Positions 1 to 10,060 of a stretch of DNA of 64,000 nucleotides are shown one piece after another; position 1 is the first letter of the stretch, and every line of letters starts with the position of its first letter. Source of the DNA: Otatea glauca (lineage: Eukaryota; Streptophyta; Magnoliopsida; Poales; Poaceae); assembly GCA_036346275.1 (NCBI GenBank), contig CM070721.1, positions 51,857,869-51,921,868 of the forward strand. The letters run 5' to 3'. A program made the translations under genes and the position numbers. The notes under the pieces are model-generated. The model was not told the origin of the DNA and ran no database searches. It saw only the letters and a program-made list of their open reading frames with translations.

Positions 1-1323
1 CATCCATCAACTGCATTGATAAGTTTAAGCTTGCTGCCATTAATATTAAATTTCGGAATGTTATTCCACTCTTTACAGGGGAATATGTTTCATCGTAATC
101 GATGTCGGGTCTCTGCATGAACCCTTGTGCTACAAGCCTCACTTTATATCTCACCACCTGGATATTTTCATTTCTCTTCTGGATGAAAAATCCATTTGAT
201 CCTACAGGGAACACTTTTAGGAGATGTTTGGTCAACGGGACCAAAAACTTTCCTCTTATAAGCGAGCGCTGCCTCAATTGCTTCTTTTCATTTGACCCTA
301 TCTGAGCGCTTCTGGCACTCTGCCATGGACTTTGGTTCTGGATCCAGCTTTAGCAATTTTAGAGGCAATTATATATCGACAATTGTAGTCTTTCTTTTAT
401 ACAATTCTCCTGCATCACTTCAGGGATATCTCTTTATTAATTTCTTCCAGCTCCTCATGATTTCCCACAACGATAAAGTCTGGGTGTTCCGATTTCCCAG
501 CGTCAGATTGTGCGTGCAAATATACGCTGGGGTTATCATTTTCAGGATACCATCTCCAGGATGGCTCACTTCAGGGATTTTCTCAACATTAGGTTGAGCT
601 TCTTCCACTGTCATGGGTAGTGTTCTCATTTGTTCGGTTCTTTACTTCTGCGAACTTCTCCGCGGAATTGAGTCCCGTGCACCTGGAGGCCTCCCCCTCT
701 TTTTATCATGAGGGTCAAGAGTGGGTTCAATATCCTTCTAGGGTATTTTCACTCCTTCAGGTGCATATACTGCAGGTGTATGAGATCTTTTCACTCCCTT
801 ATGATCAGTGAAGGCATTTGGCAGATGTTAAGCTTATTTGTTGCAGATTTATCATCATCCGAACTTCAAGTTTGGTCTCTGTAGTGCGTGGATCTAAGGA
901 CTTGGCATTCTCTAATGTGGTATTTATCTCCCCCTAATGCCGAAAAATGTCCTTAGTACAATCAGCGTACCGAGCCATATACAGATCCCCTGTCATAGGC
1001 TCTAGGTATTTTAATACATGACAGAGATTCATAACTTACATAGATCCTCAACTTCTGGTGAGGTCTTATGGTGGTACGCTGTGGTGGAGAGTTTGGCATG
1101 TATACGGTACAACCAAATTTTCGCAGATGGGAAATACTTAATTCTTTTCCACGCACTATCTGCAACGGGAAAATTTCATGATGTGCAGTTGGTCTGAGTT
1201 GAATTAATAACGCAGTATGCAGCACTGCGTGGCCCCAACAATTGGTGGGAAGCCTACTATTCTGCAAGAGCAGCCAAACAATAAGTTTTTATTTTTTTAA
1301 TATAATGACTCTGCAAGGCCATT

Positions 1324-1548
1324 TTAAGTGTGGACATTAGGTACGAGATGCTCTACATTAACTCCCAGAGCCATATAACAATCATTAAATGCTTTTGAGG
1401 TAAACTCGCTAGCATTGTCTATTTGAATAGACTTGATCCTTTCTTCTGGAAAGTAGGCTCTTAACTTAATAATTTGGGCAGAAGCATGGCTCCTAGTAGA
1501 TAAGAGATATACATGGGACCATCTAGTAGAAGCATCTATCAGTACCAT
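1324..1548 (-). pseudogene. Copia integrase core fragment
   Basis: The 74-codon open stretch holds typical rve-core text: DASTRWSHVYLLSTR with the first catalytic Asp, then IKSIQIDNASEFTSKAF with the second Asp in the IDNA/SEFTS motif. The glutamate part of the DDE triad lies beyond the break toward 1267. A continuing piece at 962-1267 carries the GHAVLHTALL and LRKFGCTVYMP motifs found downstream of the core in copia polyproteins. This is only a relic. Confidence 0.8.
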
Positions 1549-2559
1549 AAAATTTCTTAAAAGGAGTCCGACAGGGGCTGAACAGGTCCATAGATATCAC
1601 CTTGAATTTTCTCCAGAAAATTCAGTGATTCTTCCCTAACTTTTTAAGTAAGAAGATCTAAGAATAAGCTTTCCTTTAGCACAACCAAGGCATAAGAAAA
1701 ACTTCAGGTCTAGGAAAGACTTTATGCTATAGCCAGCAGAAATATTAATTATTCTTCTTATACTATTCAACTCAGGGTAACCCAGTCGATCTGCCAGATC
1801 TTAAATATATCTAGGTTTTTTTTCAATTGCAACACAAACTTCAGGTTTTATATGTGTATAGTATAATCAGGAGGAGAATAAATGAAGCTTTTAATCACAA
1901 GTTTATTACACCCTTTAAACTTGGTCATGAGTAGGTCTTCTGTACCATCCTCATTCTTTGTCTCTATATGGAAACGATTCAGACCAATGTCTTTAAAACT
2001 TAAGGGAGTTATGGTATTTTTCCAGTGCCAACTATGAGAGTATCGCTTCTGGCAATAGTCATAATATTTTTAATTCACTTAGTGTGGTACAACTGTCTTC
2101 TAGACGGATTTTCTCATCCGCCATCAGATTATACTTTATTCTATATTGGAAGAATGATTTAACAATCAAACAACTGTTGCATTAGGAACAAATTGTAGAA
2201 TATAGAACAAGCATAGCACAATAAATCAAATATATGGGAAATATCAATTTATTCAATTTTTGAATGATAATCGCTCAACAGGAGCGTAGACCAAATGTTC
2301 ATTCAGGAACTAGGGCTAAACTGATAAGGAGACTTATAAGGAATATGTGACATCGACATAGCAAAGTGAAGGGATATTTAGGAGACTAATCGAGTTCTCC
2401 ATATGAGACGTAGGTGCCCTCCTGAGACTCTTCGACATTATATCATCACACTTCTCAACATCCATATCAACAACAGGTTGAACGGTGAAGGGTGACTCAA
2501 TATTATTTCACCATGTCTTATTTAGTTTTCGAATGGATTGCATGTAAAGGTCTACCACA

Positions 2560-3400
2560 TGCTTTGGGATGCGATAGTTGCATGACCAATGGCCAGTGCA
2601 TCTATACTTAAATAGGGTTATTCAGGATTTGCGGCCTTACTTCTGGAAGCCCCTGGCCTTTTGCCTTTACTTTTCCACTATGAATTGCCTCTTCCCCTAT
2701 CTGATATGTCATTCTTCCACTTATCCCCTTTATTCCATTGGCTTTTTCTGCAACCATGGCTATTGCTAGCCTGTTGAGTATTTGCATGTGCTTCAGGCAT
2801 TGCAAAACCCCCATTAGGAAGTACATGATGATTCTTCACCAGGAGTTCATCTGTTTTTCTGCTTCTAGCAAAATGCATGTGAGCTCGAAATACTTCTGGT
2901 ACTGGGCATGTCGATACTATTACAGCAGTATCCTCATATTGGGGTGGAATTTGCACAATATCTTATCGATCTGTTTAGCATTAGTAACTTTCTGGTTACA
3001 TAATGTTAGATCAATGACAAGCTTGTGTATAACAAAAATTATATGTTGCCACAGCCTTTAAAATCCTGAAAGCACAGGGGGATCCATTCGCGTTGTACTT
3101 CTGGCAACCTAACGGATCTTTGCTGGATATATATTTTTTCTTCAGGGAATCCAAAGTACCAGCTAGTCATCTTCCATCAACTATTCGGCCTTCAGGTCCG
3201 TATATAGATGGTGCCTTAGGAGGTGCAAAGTCGTACATCGAGTGGCTTCGGGAAGAGCAGGGGTACCAGCTTCAGGTTGAAAAAATAGTAGCTCCAAAAG
3301 ATCGAACTATCAGATTAATCTTATTATTCATTGACCGGGTAAGGTAATTGTTGCCATTCAGGGCAAGCTTGATAAATTTCTTCTTTGCGATGTCCAACAT
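2560..3400 (-). pseudogene. Copia gag remnant
   Basis: Reading the minus strand from an ATG at 3398-3400 gives a lysine-rich start followed by LALNGNNYLT, the N-terminal gag motif of grass copia elements. Near 2565-2610 a degraded CCHC knuckle can be read as RCTGHWSCNYRIPKH, keeping the GHW and a cysteine but having lost others. Frame breaks occur between these points. In the family, Gag packages element RNA; this copy cannot make an intact protein. Confidence 0.7.
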
Positions 3401-4623
3401 ATCCTATTTCTATTTATGCAAAATGACTTTTACTACTGGTAAAATCATTATATTGTATGCTCACTATTCAATCAGTAAAGCTTGGTCTATATCTATTCAG
3501 TAGATAATTATCTAAAATTTCCTAGAATTTTTCTAGCAATTTCCATAGCTTTTCTGCTAATTATCCAGCAATATTCAAAATTACCATGTAACAGAATAAA
3601 TTTCAACATATATCGATATGGAATTATTCTAGGACAATAAATCCAGAGATATGGAGCTTTCAATATGCTATATAAAATTTTTCTAGCATTTTTTCATGTT
3701 TTCTGTTAATTACCAAGTAATTTTCAGAATTACAGAATAACAGGAAAATAATGTGTTCAGCACACATAAACATGGAATCATGATAATGAAATTAATACAC
3801 AGCATCATAATGCACATCAATGGGTCATGCCTAATTCTCCATAATTTTCTAGCATTTTCTGCTAATTATTCAGCAATTTTCAGAATTACTTAAATAACAT
3901 AAAATAAATTCAGCACATAATAAATATGGCATAAAGTTAGAAAATAAACCGAGAGCATGGAACTTCCAATATGTGAGCTAAATATCAATTTTCCAAAATT
4001 TTCATAAACCCATATATTCATAAATCTAATTTCTAGAATTTCTCATCAAGTTTCCAGAATTTATATGTCAATCTCTGAAATCTAATCGGCCGCCTGGCCA
4101 AATGGCCCGCTCGGACGCCGAGCCCAAAGGCCCACTCAAGCGCCCAGCCCAAAGGCCCACTCGGGCGCCTGGCCAAATGGCCTACTCGATAGGCTTCGGT
4201 GCTTCATGCCTCCTGGGAAAACCCTAGTCGCCACAAAACCAATTTTCGCACAGCCGCCATGGGCGCCAGCTCCTCCGCGTGGCCGCGCGGGCTGGCCGGC
4301 TCGGAGGGCGCCGCCGCCATCGCTGGCTCGCATAAGGGGCCAAGGAGATGCAGCGGTGGGCGGCATGGCCGAGATGGCGTAGCGACGGGTAGCGCGGACG
4401 TCGAGGAGTCCAAGGGCGCGTTCTTCTGGACATAGCGCGAGCCGAGGTCCCGGTCGACGCGGTCGGGCCGAGAAGCCGCGGCGGCGAAAGCGGTACGACG
4501 GCAGCGGGCGCAATGAGCGGTGGTAAGCCGGTCGGCCTCGACAGTGGGAGAAACAGGCGACGGCAATCTGCGCAGCAGGCGCGAAGCCGAATGGTTGCAC
4601 AACGCTTCTCGCGAGGAGTCGGT
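3401..4623. other. AT-rich repeat-like stretch, no gene
   Basis: From about 3480 to 4080 the sequence cycles through variants of TTTTCTAGCATTTTCTGC and CAGCAATTTTCAGAATTA, the low-complexity texture of old grass gypsy LTRs; similar text occurs in the LTR at 17700. From 4085 it turns abruptly GC-rich, with repeats of CCCAAAGGCCCACTC. Open frames here, including 4136-4837 on the minus strand, are compositional and match no family I know. Confidence 0.45.
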
Positions 4624-4875
4624 GTGACGAGCAAGACGACGGCGTTGACGCGAGCTCGCTTCGGGCGAGGGCACGACGAGCAAGGCGACGGCGTCGGCGC
4701 GAGCTCGCTTCGGGCGACGACACGACGAGCAAGGCGATGGCGTCGGCGCGAGCTCGCTTCGGGCGATGACACGACGAGCAAGGCGATGCGCGAGCTCGCT
4801 TCGGGCGAGGTCGCGACGAGCATGGCAACGGCGTCAACGCGAGCTCGCTTCAGGCGAGGGCGCGACGAGCAAGGT
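4624..4875. repeat. 49-bp GC-rich minisatellite, five units
   Basis: The phrase GCGAGCTCGCTTCGGGCGA recurs with its GAGCTCGCTT core starting at 4652, 4701, 4750, 4792 and 4841, giving spacings of 49, 49, 42 and 49 bases. One unit has lost 7 bases. As 49 is not a multiple of three, the open frames across it are unlikely to be a conserved protein. The array sits in a GC-rich block at 4085-5150 that may be the core of a degraded LTR element. Confidence 0.85.
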
Positions 4876-5738
4876 GAGCGGCGGGCGCGGATTTGGGCCA
4901 AGGCGCAGCCGGCGGCGAGGAAGCCGAGGTGACGTCAGCGCTCGGAGGCCAAAGCAACGGGTATGGAAGCCGAAAAATCTTTCGCGCTGCGGGCGCGGAG
5001 GCCAAAGCGGCGAGCGTATCGATGGAAACTAAGGTGACTGCGAGCGCACGGGGGCGGAGACGACAGCGGCGTGCGCTAGCTGAAGCAAGGGTGGCGCACG
5101 CGGACCGAGGCAACGACGGCACAATCCGTTGGCGACGGTGGTGCAGAACTGCACCATGCAGTCTTCGGGACCAAAAGATTTTTTTTTATGAACAGAAAAT
5201 CTCTATTGATGTTTAGATTAATCTACCATTAACTTACGTAGGGGATAATCTGCTGGATTACACATGCATCGTTGCGATTAACTTACGTAGGGCTTGACGT
5301 AGGTCGATCGCGTGTAGTAGGATGTATTTCGATGCCGTGTAGACTGTCGCAGGTAGACGTTCACGATTTCGATCTCGGTAGAGCGTTGTGCTGATAACGG
5401 GTTGTAAAACGTAGTCGTTCACCCGCGATCAATCAATCACACGTCGACGAAATCACAAGAACAAGTAGCACACACAAAGTAGGGGGCATATCTCTCTCGC
5501 TTTATTAGATTGATCTCTTGTACAAGGGGGTGCCCAGTATATAGTAGAAGACAAAAGAGATAGATTCGGATTCGCCCAACAATAGATAAAGTCCTCCCAA
5601 ACTTGGACTGGGATTCTATCTATATCATAACAGTTTAGTCGTGATTTTGGAAATCATGGTGGGGGCCTTTTCACAAAACCGATGAAGTGGAATTTCTGGG
5701 CGCTCGGCTATTCTTCCTGCTATAAAAGTAGTATAATA
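4876..5738. other. GC-rich to AT-rich transition, no gene recognised
   Basis: The GC-rich block ends near 5150. From 5220 there is a short imperfect repeat of TTAACTTACGTAGGG (near 5228 and 5278). A stretch at 5480-5560 resembles LTR promoter-proximal sequence. No coding sequence with a recognisable product was found. Confidence 0.4.
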
Positions 5739-5746
5739 TACCCATC

Positions 5747-6258
5747 CAGGTACCAAAAATCGGTCAAAAATGATGATTTTCGACCGTATCGAGCTGGCTC
5801 GAGATTTGAAATCGGTCGGTAAACCGGCCCAATTCAAACTCTAACAGTGTTTTTGTTTCTTTTCATTAATTGTTAATTTTTATTTTCTAGAAGTAATAAA
5901 TAATTAAATTCTTTTTAAATTTATCTGAGGTGTTTTATAGATCAATTAGGATTTATTAAGATTTAGGCAAATTTTTCTATTTTTTTCTTGAATTTTTACC
6001 AATTTTCTTTGAGTGTGCCGAAAATAGAATTAAACCGATCGAAAATTAGTGAGGAAAGTGACGTCACTGGTTTGCCAATTTTTTGAAGAAAAAGGTCAAA
6101 AATTGGTTCGTTTTTGCTATTTTTCACCACTTTTTGATCGCTGATTTAAATTTTTTGACTTTGAATCAGTTCGGTTTATTCCAATTTTTTTATCGGTTTT
6201 TACCAATTTTTGACGGTGGAAAATCAATCGAAAATCGAAATTCAATATTGTGAACCTG
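5747..6258. mobile_element. hAT-type MITE, CAGG-TTCACAA family, 512 bp
   Basis: The ends are CAGGTACCAAAAATCGG on the left and, inverted, CAGGTTCACAATATTG on the right. It is flanked by a perfect 8-bp target duplication TACCCATC at 5739-5746 and 6259-6266. The interior is built from variants of AAATCGGTC and has no transposase, so it is non-autonomous. Related copies lie at 13295-13615 and 16379-16727. Confidence 0.85.
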
Positions 6259-6351
6259 TACCCATCTATAACACTTCAAATGAAACACATACAATTAAAA
6301 AAAATACTCAAAATCAAATATATTGAACGAATTAAGATCACATACTTTTTG

Positions 6352-6353
<2 letters not shown>

Positions 6354-6417
<64 letters not shown>
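6354..6417. repeat. (AT)n microsatellite, 64 bp
   Basis: An uninterrupted run of about 32 AT units. Such tracts are highly variable in length and prone to sequencing slippage. Confidence 0.97.
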
Positions 6418-6420
<3 letters not shown>

Positions 6421-6992
6421 ACAATCGTACTGCCATTAAAAAAATAACTCTAGTATGAACTGGTTAGTAAACTAGTTACATCTAGATCGTAAAAATGTAG
6501 GATCATATCATTAGAATCGAGATTCTAACGACCTTTGTTCGTAGCGATCTCCTTTTGAACTTCGTGAACAACCTGTTGTGGCCGAAGCGAGGTATTTTGA
6601 AACGTTCTCACGTTTCTCTCCTTCCTTAGGGTCCACAACACGCAGATCATAATTCCATCTCTGGTTTTCCAAATACCTCAGGTTATCACTTTGAGCCGGG
6701 GGACTACTGTTCAGCTTGACCAACGGTGGCCCCTACCATACATCGCTGGGCTACTATCTTCTTTTTTGGGAATAGCTAGGACGGTTACTACGATTGACTG
6801 TAATGCATATATCAAAACAAACAAGAAAAAAACGCTTTTAAAAAGCAACCGTGATGCCAAACGTAGCCTAGCTTTGCACTACTTTCAGTGGTTCAGCAGC
6901 TACAAAGCCAAATATCAACGCAAAAAAAAAAACAAAACATGCCATCCAAGTAAACTGGATTCGCTCAGCCACTTCGCAAAGTTTGCATACCA
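6418..6992. other. Intergenic stretch, nothing recognised
   Basis: Mixed-composition DNA with short open frames only. I see no domain, no plausible splice structure and no clear repeat borders. Confidence 0.4.
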
Positions 6993-7000
6993 CCGATCCA

Positions 7001-7167
7001 TAGGGGCGGAGCCAGGCCTCGGGCCACCCGAGTCTGGGCCCAAGGCTTGGCCCAAAAACTCTATACAAAGCCTGTTAAAAATCTATAGAAATTCAGAAAT
7101 TGATTCAATAGTCTTTGGGTCAGCCCAGGCCGGTCCGAGGCTTGGGCCTAGGCTGGCTCCGCCCCTG
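7001..7167. mobile_element. Short hAT MITE, GGGGCGGAGCCA family, 167 bp
   Basis: Terminal inverted repeats TAGGGGCGGAGCCAGGC and, at the other end, GCTGGCTCCGCCCCTG enclose a near-palindromic interior rich in GGCTTGGGCC. The flanks CCGATCCA (6993-7000) and CCAATCCA (7168-7175) are an 8-bp target duplication with one mismatch, as expected for hAT. The same terminal motif bounds the 2-kb element at 48130-50162, which could be a related longer form. Confidence 0.88.
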
Positions 7168-7560
7168 CCAATCCAGCATAAACCATCTTAAAAAAAGAAG
7201 AAGAAAAGAAACTAGGCATGTTACCACTAGTCCTGAAAACATATTGGGCCGAAATGGCTCGACAAAATAGCCCAACTCTTTTGGACCAATTGGGCTTGGA
7301 CTACACAAGGCATGGGCCGCCGTGCCCATCGGGTGAGAACAACAGAGACACGTAATAAAAGTCATAAATAATCCCATTCAAATAAAAGTCATAAATCCTC
7401 CCGTGATGAGCAAGTGGGCCCAAATCATGGACCATCAGTACCATACCAGGCCGTCAGGTACTTAAACGGGGCCACTGACACTTAAACCCGCGCCAACAAC
7501 CTCCCTGCATCGCATTAATAACAACGCCGTCTAAGAATAATGTGCTTATTTAGTCATGTG

Positions 7561-7866
7561 GGATGTGGCTCGTTTTTTTTTTTAAACTCATCTCTCATGA
7601 ATAAATTTGTAAAAATAGTTCTCTTCTTATCGTGACAGACGACATCTGACTCCTGTCGTCTAGTGGGCGCACGTGCATGTGGGAGGCTGAGAGTGGAAGC
7701 ACGTCCTTTCGCACTCACTCACGTTGCCACGGCATCGACCTCCTCCTGTGCTCCCTAAGCGCGGTTGGCGATAAGTATCGTCTGTCACGCTTTCCACGTT
7801 AGGAGAGGGGGTTATTTTTATAAATTCATTCACAATGGGTAGTTTTGCAAAAAAAAGAGCCACGGG
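7561..7866. mobile_element. Fold-back MITE with poly-T/TTTGCAAAA ends
   Basis: The left end GTGGCTCGTTTTTTTT and the right end TTTTGCAAAAAAAAGAGCCAC are inverted copies. The subterminal AATAAATTTGTAAAAATAG matches, inverted, TTTTTATAAATTCATT, and CGTGACAGACGA is repeated inverted near the middle. Other members of what seems the same family lie at 51471-51775, 51936-52352, 55140-55540 and 62690-62945. The superfamily (Mutator-like is my guess) is unproven because no clean target duplication was found. Confidence 0.65.
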
Positions 7867-7889
7867 GATTAGATAAGCACAATGTTCGC

Positions 7890-8290
7890 AACCTAAGGCT
7901 TGTTTATCTAGGTTCTATTTGTTTAGGTTTAGGTATTTTTGACTTATAGATCAAAGCTATTTTTTTACTTAAACAGTTTAAAAGCATATTGCTTTTATAC
8001 ATGGTAAATGTGGTTAATTTACCCTAACTTCAGTGAGATTCGTCTAAAACTAACTCTCAATAAGCCAAAAAAAATCTTTTCGGTGGCTTTTATCTTTTAA
8101 TTATACAGAGGATTATGAATTTTAAAAAGTTCAATTAAACAGGGCCCGACCTAGGCTTTTTAGCTTATAGCTTTAAATCTAGCCTTTTGGTTTAAATAGC
8201 TTAAAATCAATTTATTTTTATATGCGGTAGAGTTAGGTAATTTTATCCTAACTTCAGTGACTTGGTCTGAAACTAATCCTCAATAAAGTA
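7890..8290. repeat. Two direct copies of an AT-rich repeat
   Basis: About 7980-8060 and 8190-8290 share the text TTATCCTAACTTCAGTGA followed by CTGAAACTAA and CCTCAATAA, with matching upstream stretches about 210-250 bases apart. They look like two degraded copies of one MITE placed head to tail. No coding content. Confidence 0.5.
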
Positions 8291-8451
8291 AAAAGTAGGA
8301 GTTATCCACCGATGAGCTGAAACCTCAATTACTTTTTTGAGCCATAGAATTTGTTTCCGATAACTACTATGTTTTACTCACCCTTCATCTCTACAAAATA
8401 CAGAAACACAAATAAAAAATTTCTAACTTAGACAAAAATTAAGTAAATATA

Positions 8452-8590
8452 GGTGAATCTCTACAAAATACAAAAACAAATAATTCTAATCCATGTAAAC
8501 CTAGGTGAATCTCTACAAAATACAAAATACAAAAACAAAAAAATTCTATCTGAGACAAAAATAAAATATACCTGGGTGAATTATATAAAT
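8452..8590. repeat. Short degenerate tandem repeat
   Basis: The phrase GGTGAATCTCTACAAAATAC occurs at about 8452 and 8505, and a shortened GGTGAATT follows near 8575, each trailed by A-rich CAAAAACAAA. The spacing is about 53 then 70 bases. Confidence 0.6.
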
Positions 8591-8864
8591 ACAAAAATAA
8601 ATAGAGCTCAAAATTGAAGTAGAGTGGTACTAACATTGCACATTACTTAGCACTGTTATTTTAGACTTAGTCTTATGCAATTTTAAGTGACCGAGAAATA
8701 AGAAAATTTCTAGCAATCGAGAATTAGCAAACACGAAAAAAATATTTCTTAAGTAGTTTTTGGCTTTAAGTTATATAAAAAATTTATGACTTTTTTTTTC
8801 AAAACTTAGCTAAAAAAACCATGCGTTTTGATTTTCAAGTTGAAAAAAACCAATCAAACATTTA

Positions 8865-8899
8865 CCCTAGGTTTACATGGATTAGATGTAAACCTAGGG
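8865..8899. repeat. Perfect 14-bp stem hairpin
   Basis: CCCTAGGTTTACAT (8865-8878) is followed by a 7-base loop and its exact reverse complement (8886-8899). The motif CCATGTAAACCTAGG also occurs at 8491-8505. No polymerase terminator role is implied; it is more likely the fold-back end of a repeat. Confidence 0.75.
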
Positions 8900-9931
8900 A
8901 AAATTAACAATAGAAGCACTGGTCCTATCTTACATCCTAATCAAGCATGTCAACCTTTAGAGCCACCTCAATAATAATAATGAAACTACTAAAAAGAGCA
9001 CAGGTAGATTGAGCGATTGGCCGCCACGTCATCTTTGTTCACCTTGATGGCCTTCCCAGAATGCAACCGCCACACGTGCCTCATCCCAGCACCTCCTCCG
9101 TCGCCGCCTCCCCTCGCGGCAGCACGTTGCAGTTGCAGCTACTTCTCGTACTGCTACAGGAGAGCGGAGGTGGAGCCCCACGTCGGCGAGCATGGCTCAA
9201 GAACCCCTCCTTCCTCGGCGATGCCATCCTCGTCAGCCACTCTCCTCCTAAACTACCACCTGCAACAATCACACCACCAAACCAAATCAACACCGCATAA
9301 TCATCAGCCACACTGAAATGGAGAGCGATTTGGCCGCGAGGGATCCGAGGTCACAATGGGAGAGGCGCCGTCGCGTGAGCGTAACGCGGGCGGAGACGAC
9401 AACACGAGAGTAGGCGATGCGAGCGGAGGCAACTCTCACGAGAGGAGGCGATGGGGAAACCTAGCCCGACCTAAGGAGACGAGGAATTTTCCCATGCGAA
9501 AATGGCGTGGACTAGATCAAGAATTCCTTTTTCATGAGCATCCAAATGTATTCTTTACCAGACCGGAGAAAACTAGTCCAGTCGGTTTTTACCCCCGGGA
9601 ATGGCCCAAGATCCTGGCCGGCTTTGGGGTTGCCAACAAAAGCCCTAATTTAGGAAACGCCGATTCAAATTTCCCCCGATTCCGCCGACGCGAAGCCAGC
9701 GGCCGCGTGCACCTTTTTCCCGCCCCCGCGATTCAAACGGCACCCGCGGGCCCCGACCCCCCGCTCCCCCCATCCCGTCGATCCTTAACGCACGTAACAT
9801 CATTCAACTCTCTCTCACTGACACGGCGACCGTGAAACCAACGGGGCCCGCAAGCCGGTGTGACAACCCGCCCGCGCGGGGCGCGTGGGTACGCCTCACA
9901 AGTCACAGACAGCGGTGCTGCAAGCCTGTAT
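8900..9931. other. Upstream region of the 10061 gene, no gene recognised
   Basis: GC content rises from about 9010 onward. Open frames at 9017-9316 and 9356-9835 overlap frames on the opposite strand and have no recognisable domain. The region probably holds the distal promoter of the gene beginning at 10061. Confidence 0.4.
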
Positions 9932-9939
9932 TATTTATA
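9932..9939 (+). promoter_or_regulatory. Putative TATA box of the 10061 gene
   Basis: TATTTATA lies 122 bases before the ATG at 10061 and is followed by a pyrimidine-rich stretch. It would place transcription start near 9965 and give a leader of roughly 95 bases. Position and composition are the only evidence. Confidence 0.5.
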
Positions 9940-10060
9940 CGCTCTCTTCCCCCCACGGAGAAACGAGAAATCGATTCAATCGCATTCTAAAACCGAATCA
10001 AAACCCTTCTCTCGGAGGCTACAATTCGCGGCGCCGATTTCTTCGGTTTGTGGTGAAGTG

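Larger units (their letters stand above)
1..3400 (-). mobile_element. Decayed Ty1/copia retrotransposon, 3' part cut by window edge
   Basis: Minus-strand remnants lie in copia order from right to left: gag start near 3400, a zinc-knuckle trace near 2590, the integrase core at 1324-1548, the integrase-to-RT linker at 962-1267, and the RT start running off the window at base 1. All are broken by stops and frameshifts, so the element cannot be autonomous. The stretch 1-1560 aligns base for base, with many substitutions, to 29940-31520, which is a second copy of the same family in the same orientation. No LTR boundary or target duplication could be placed on the right side. Confidence 0.85.

Noticed and set aside
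4136..4837. 233-codon Arg/Ser-rich open frame and its overlapping neighbours
   Set aside because: It is produced by a 49-bp repeat not divisible by three and by GC-rich low-complexity sequence; frames are open on both strands.
9017..9835. Possible separate gene upstream of 10061
   Set aside because: Frames overlap on both strands, contain no recognisable motif, and lie in an expected promoter region with rising GC content.
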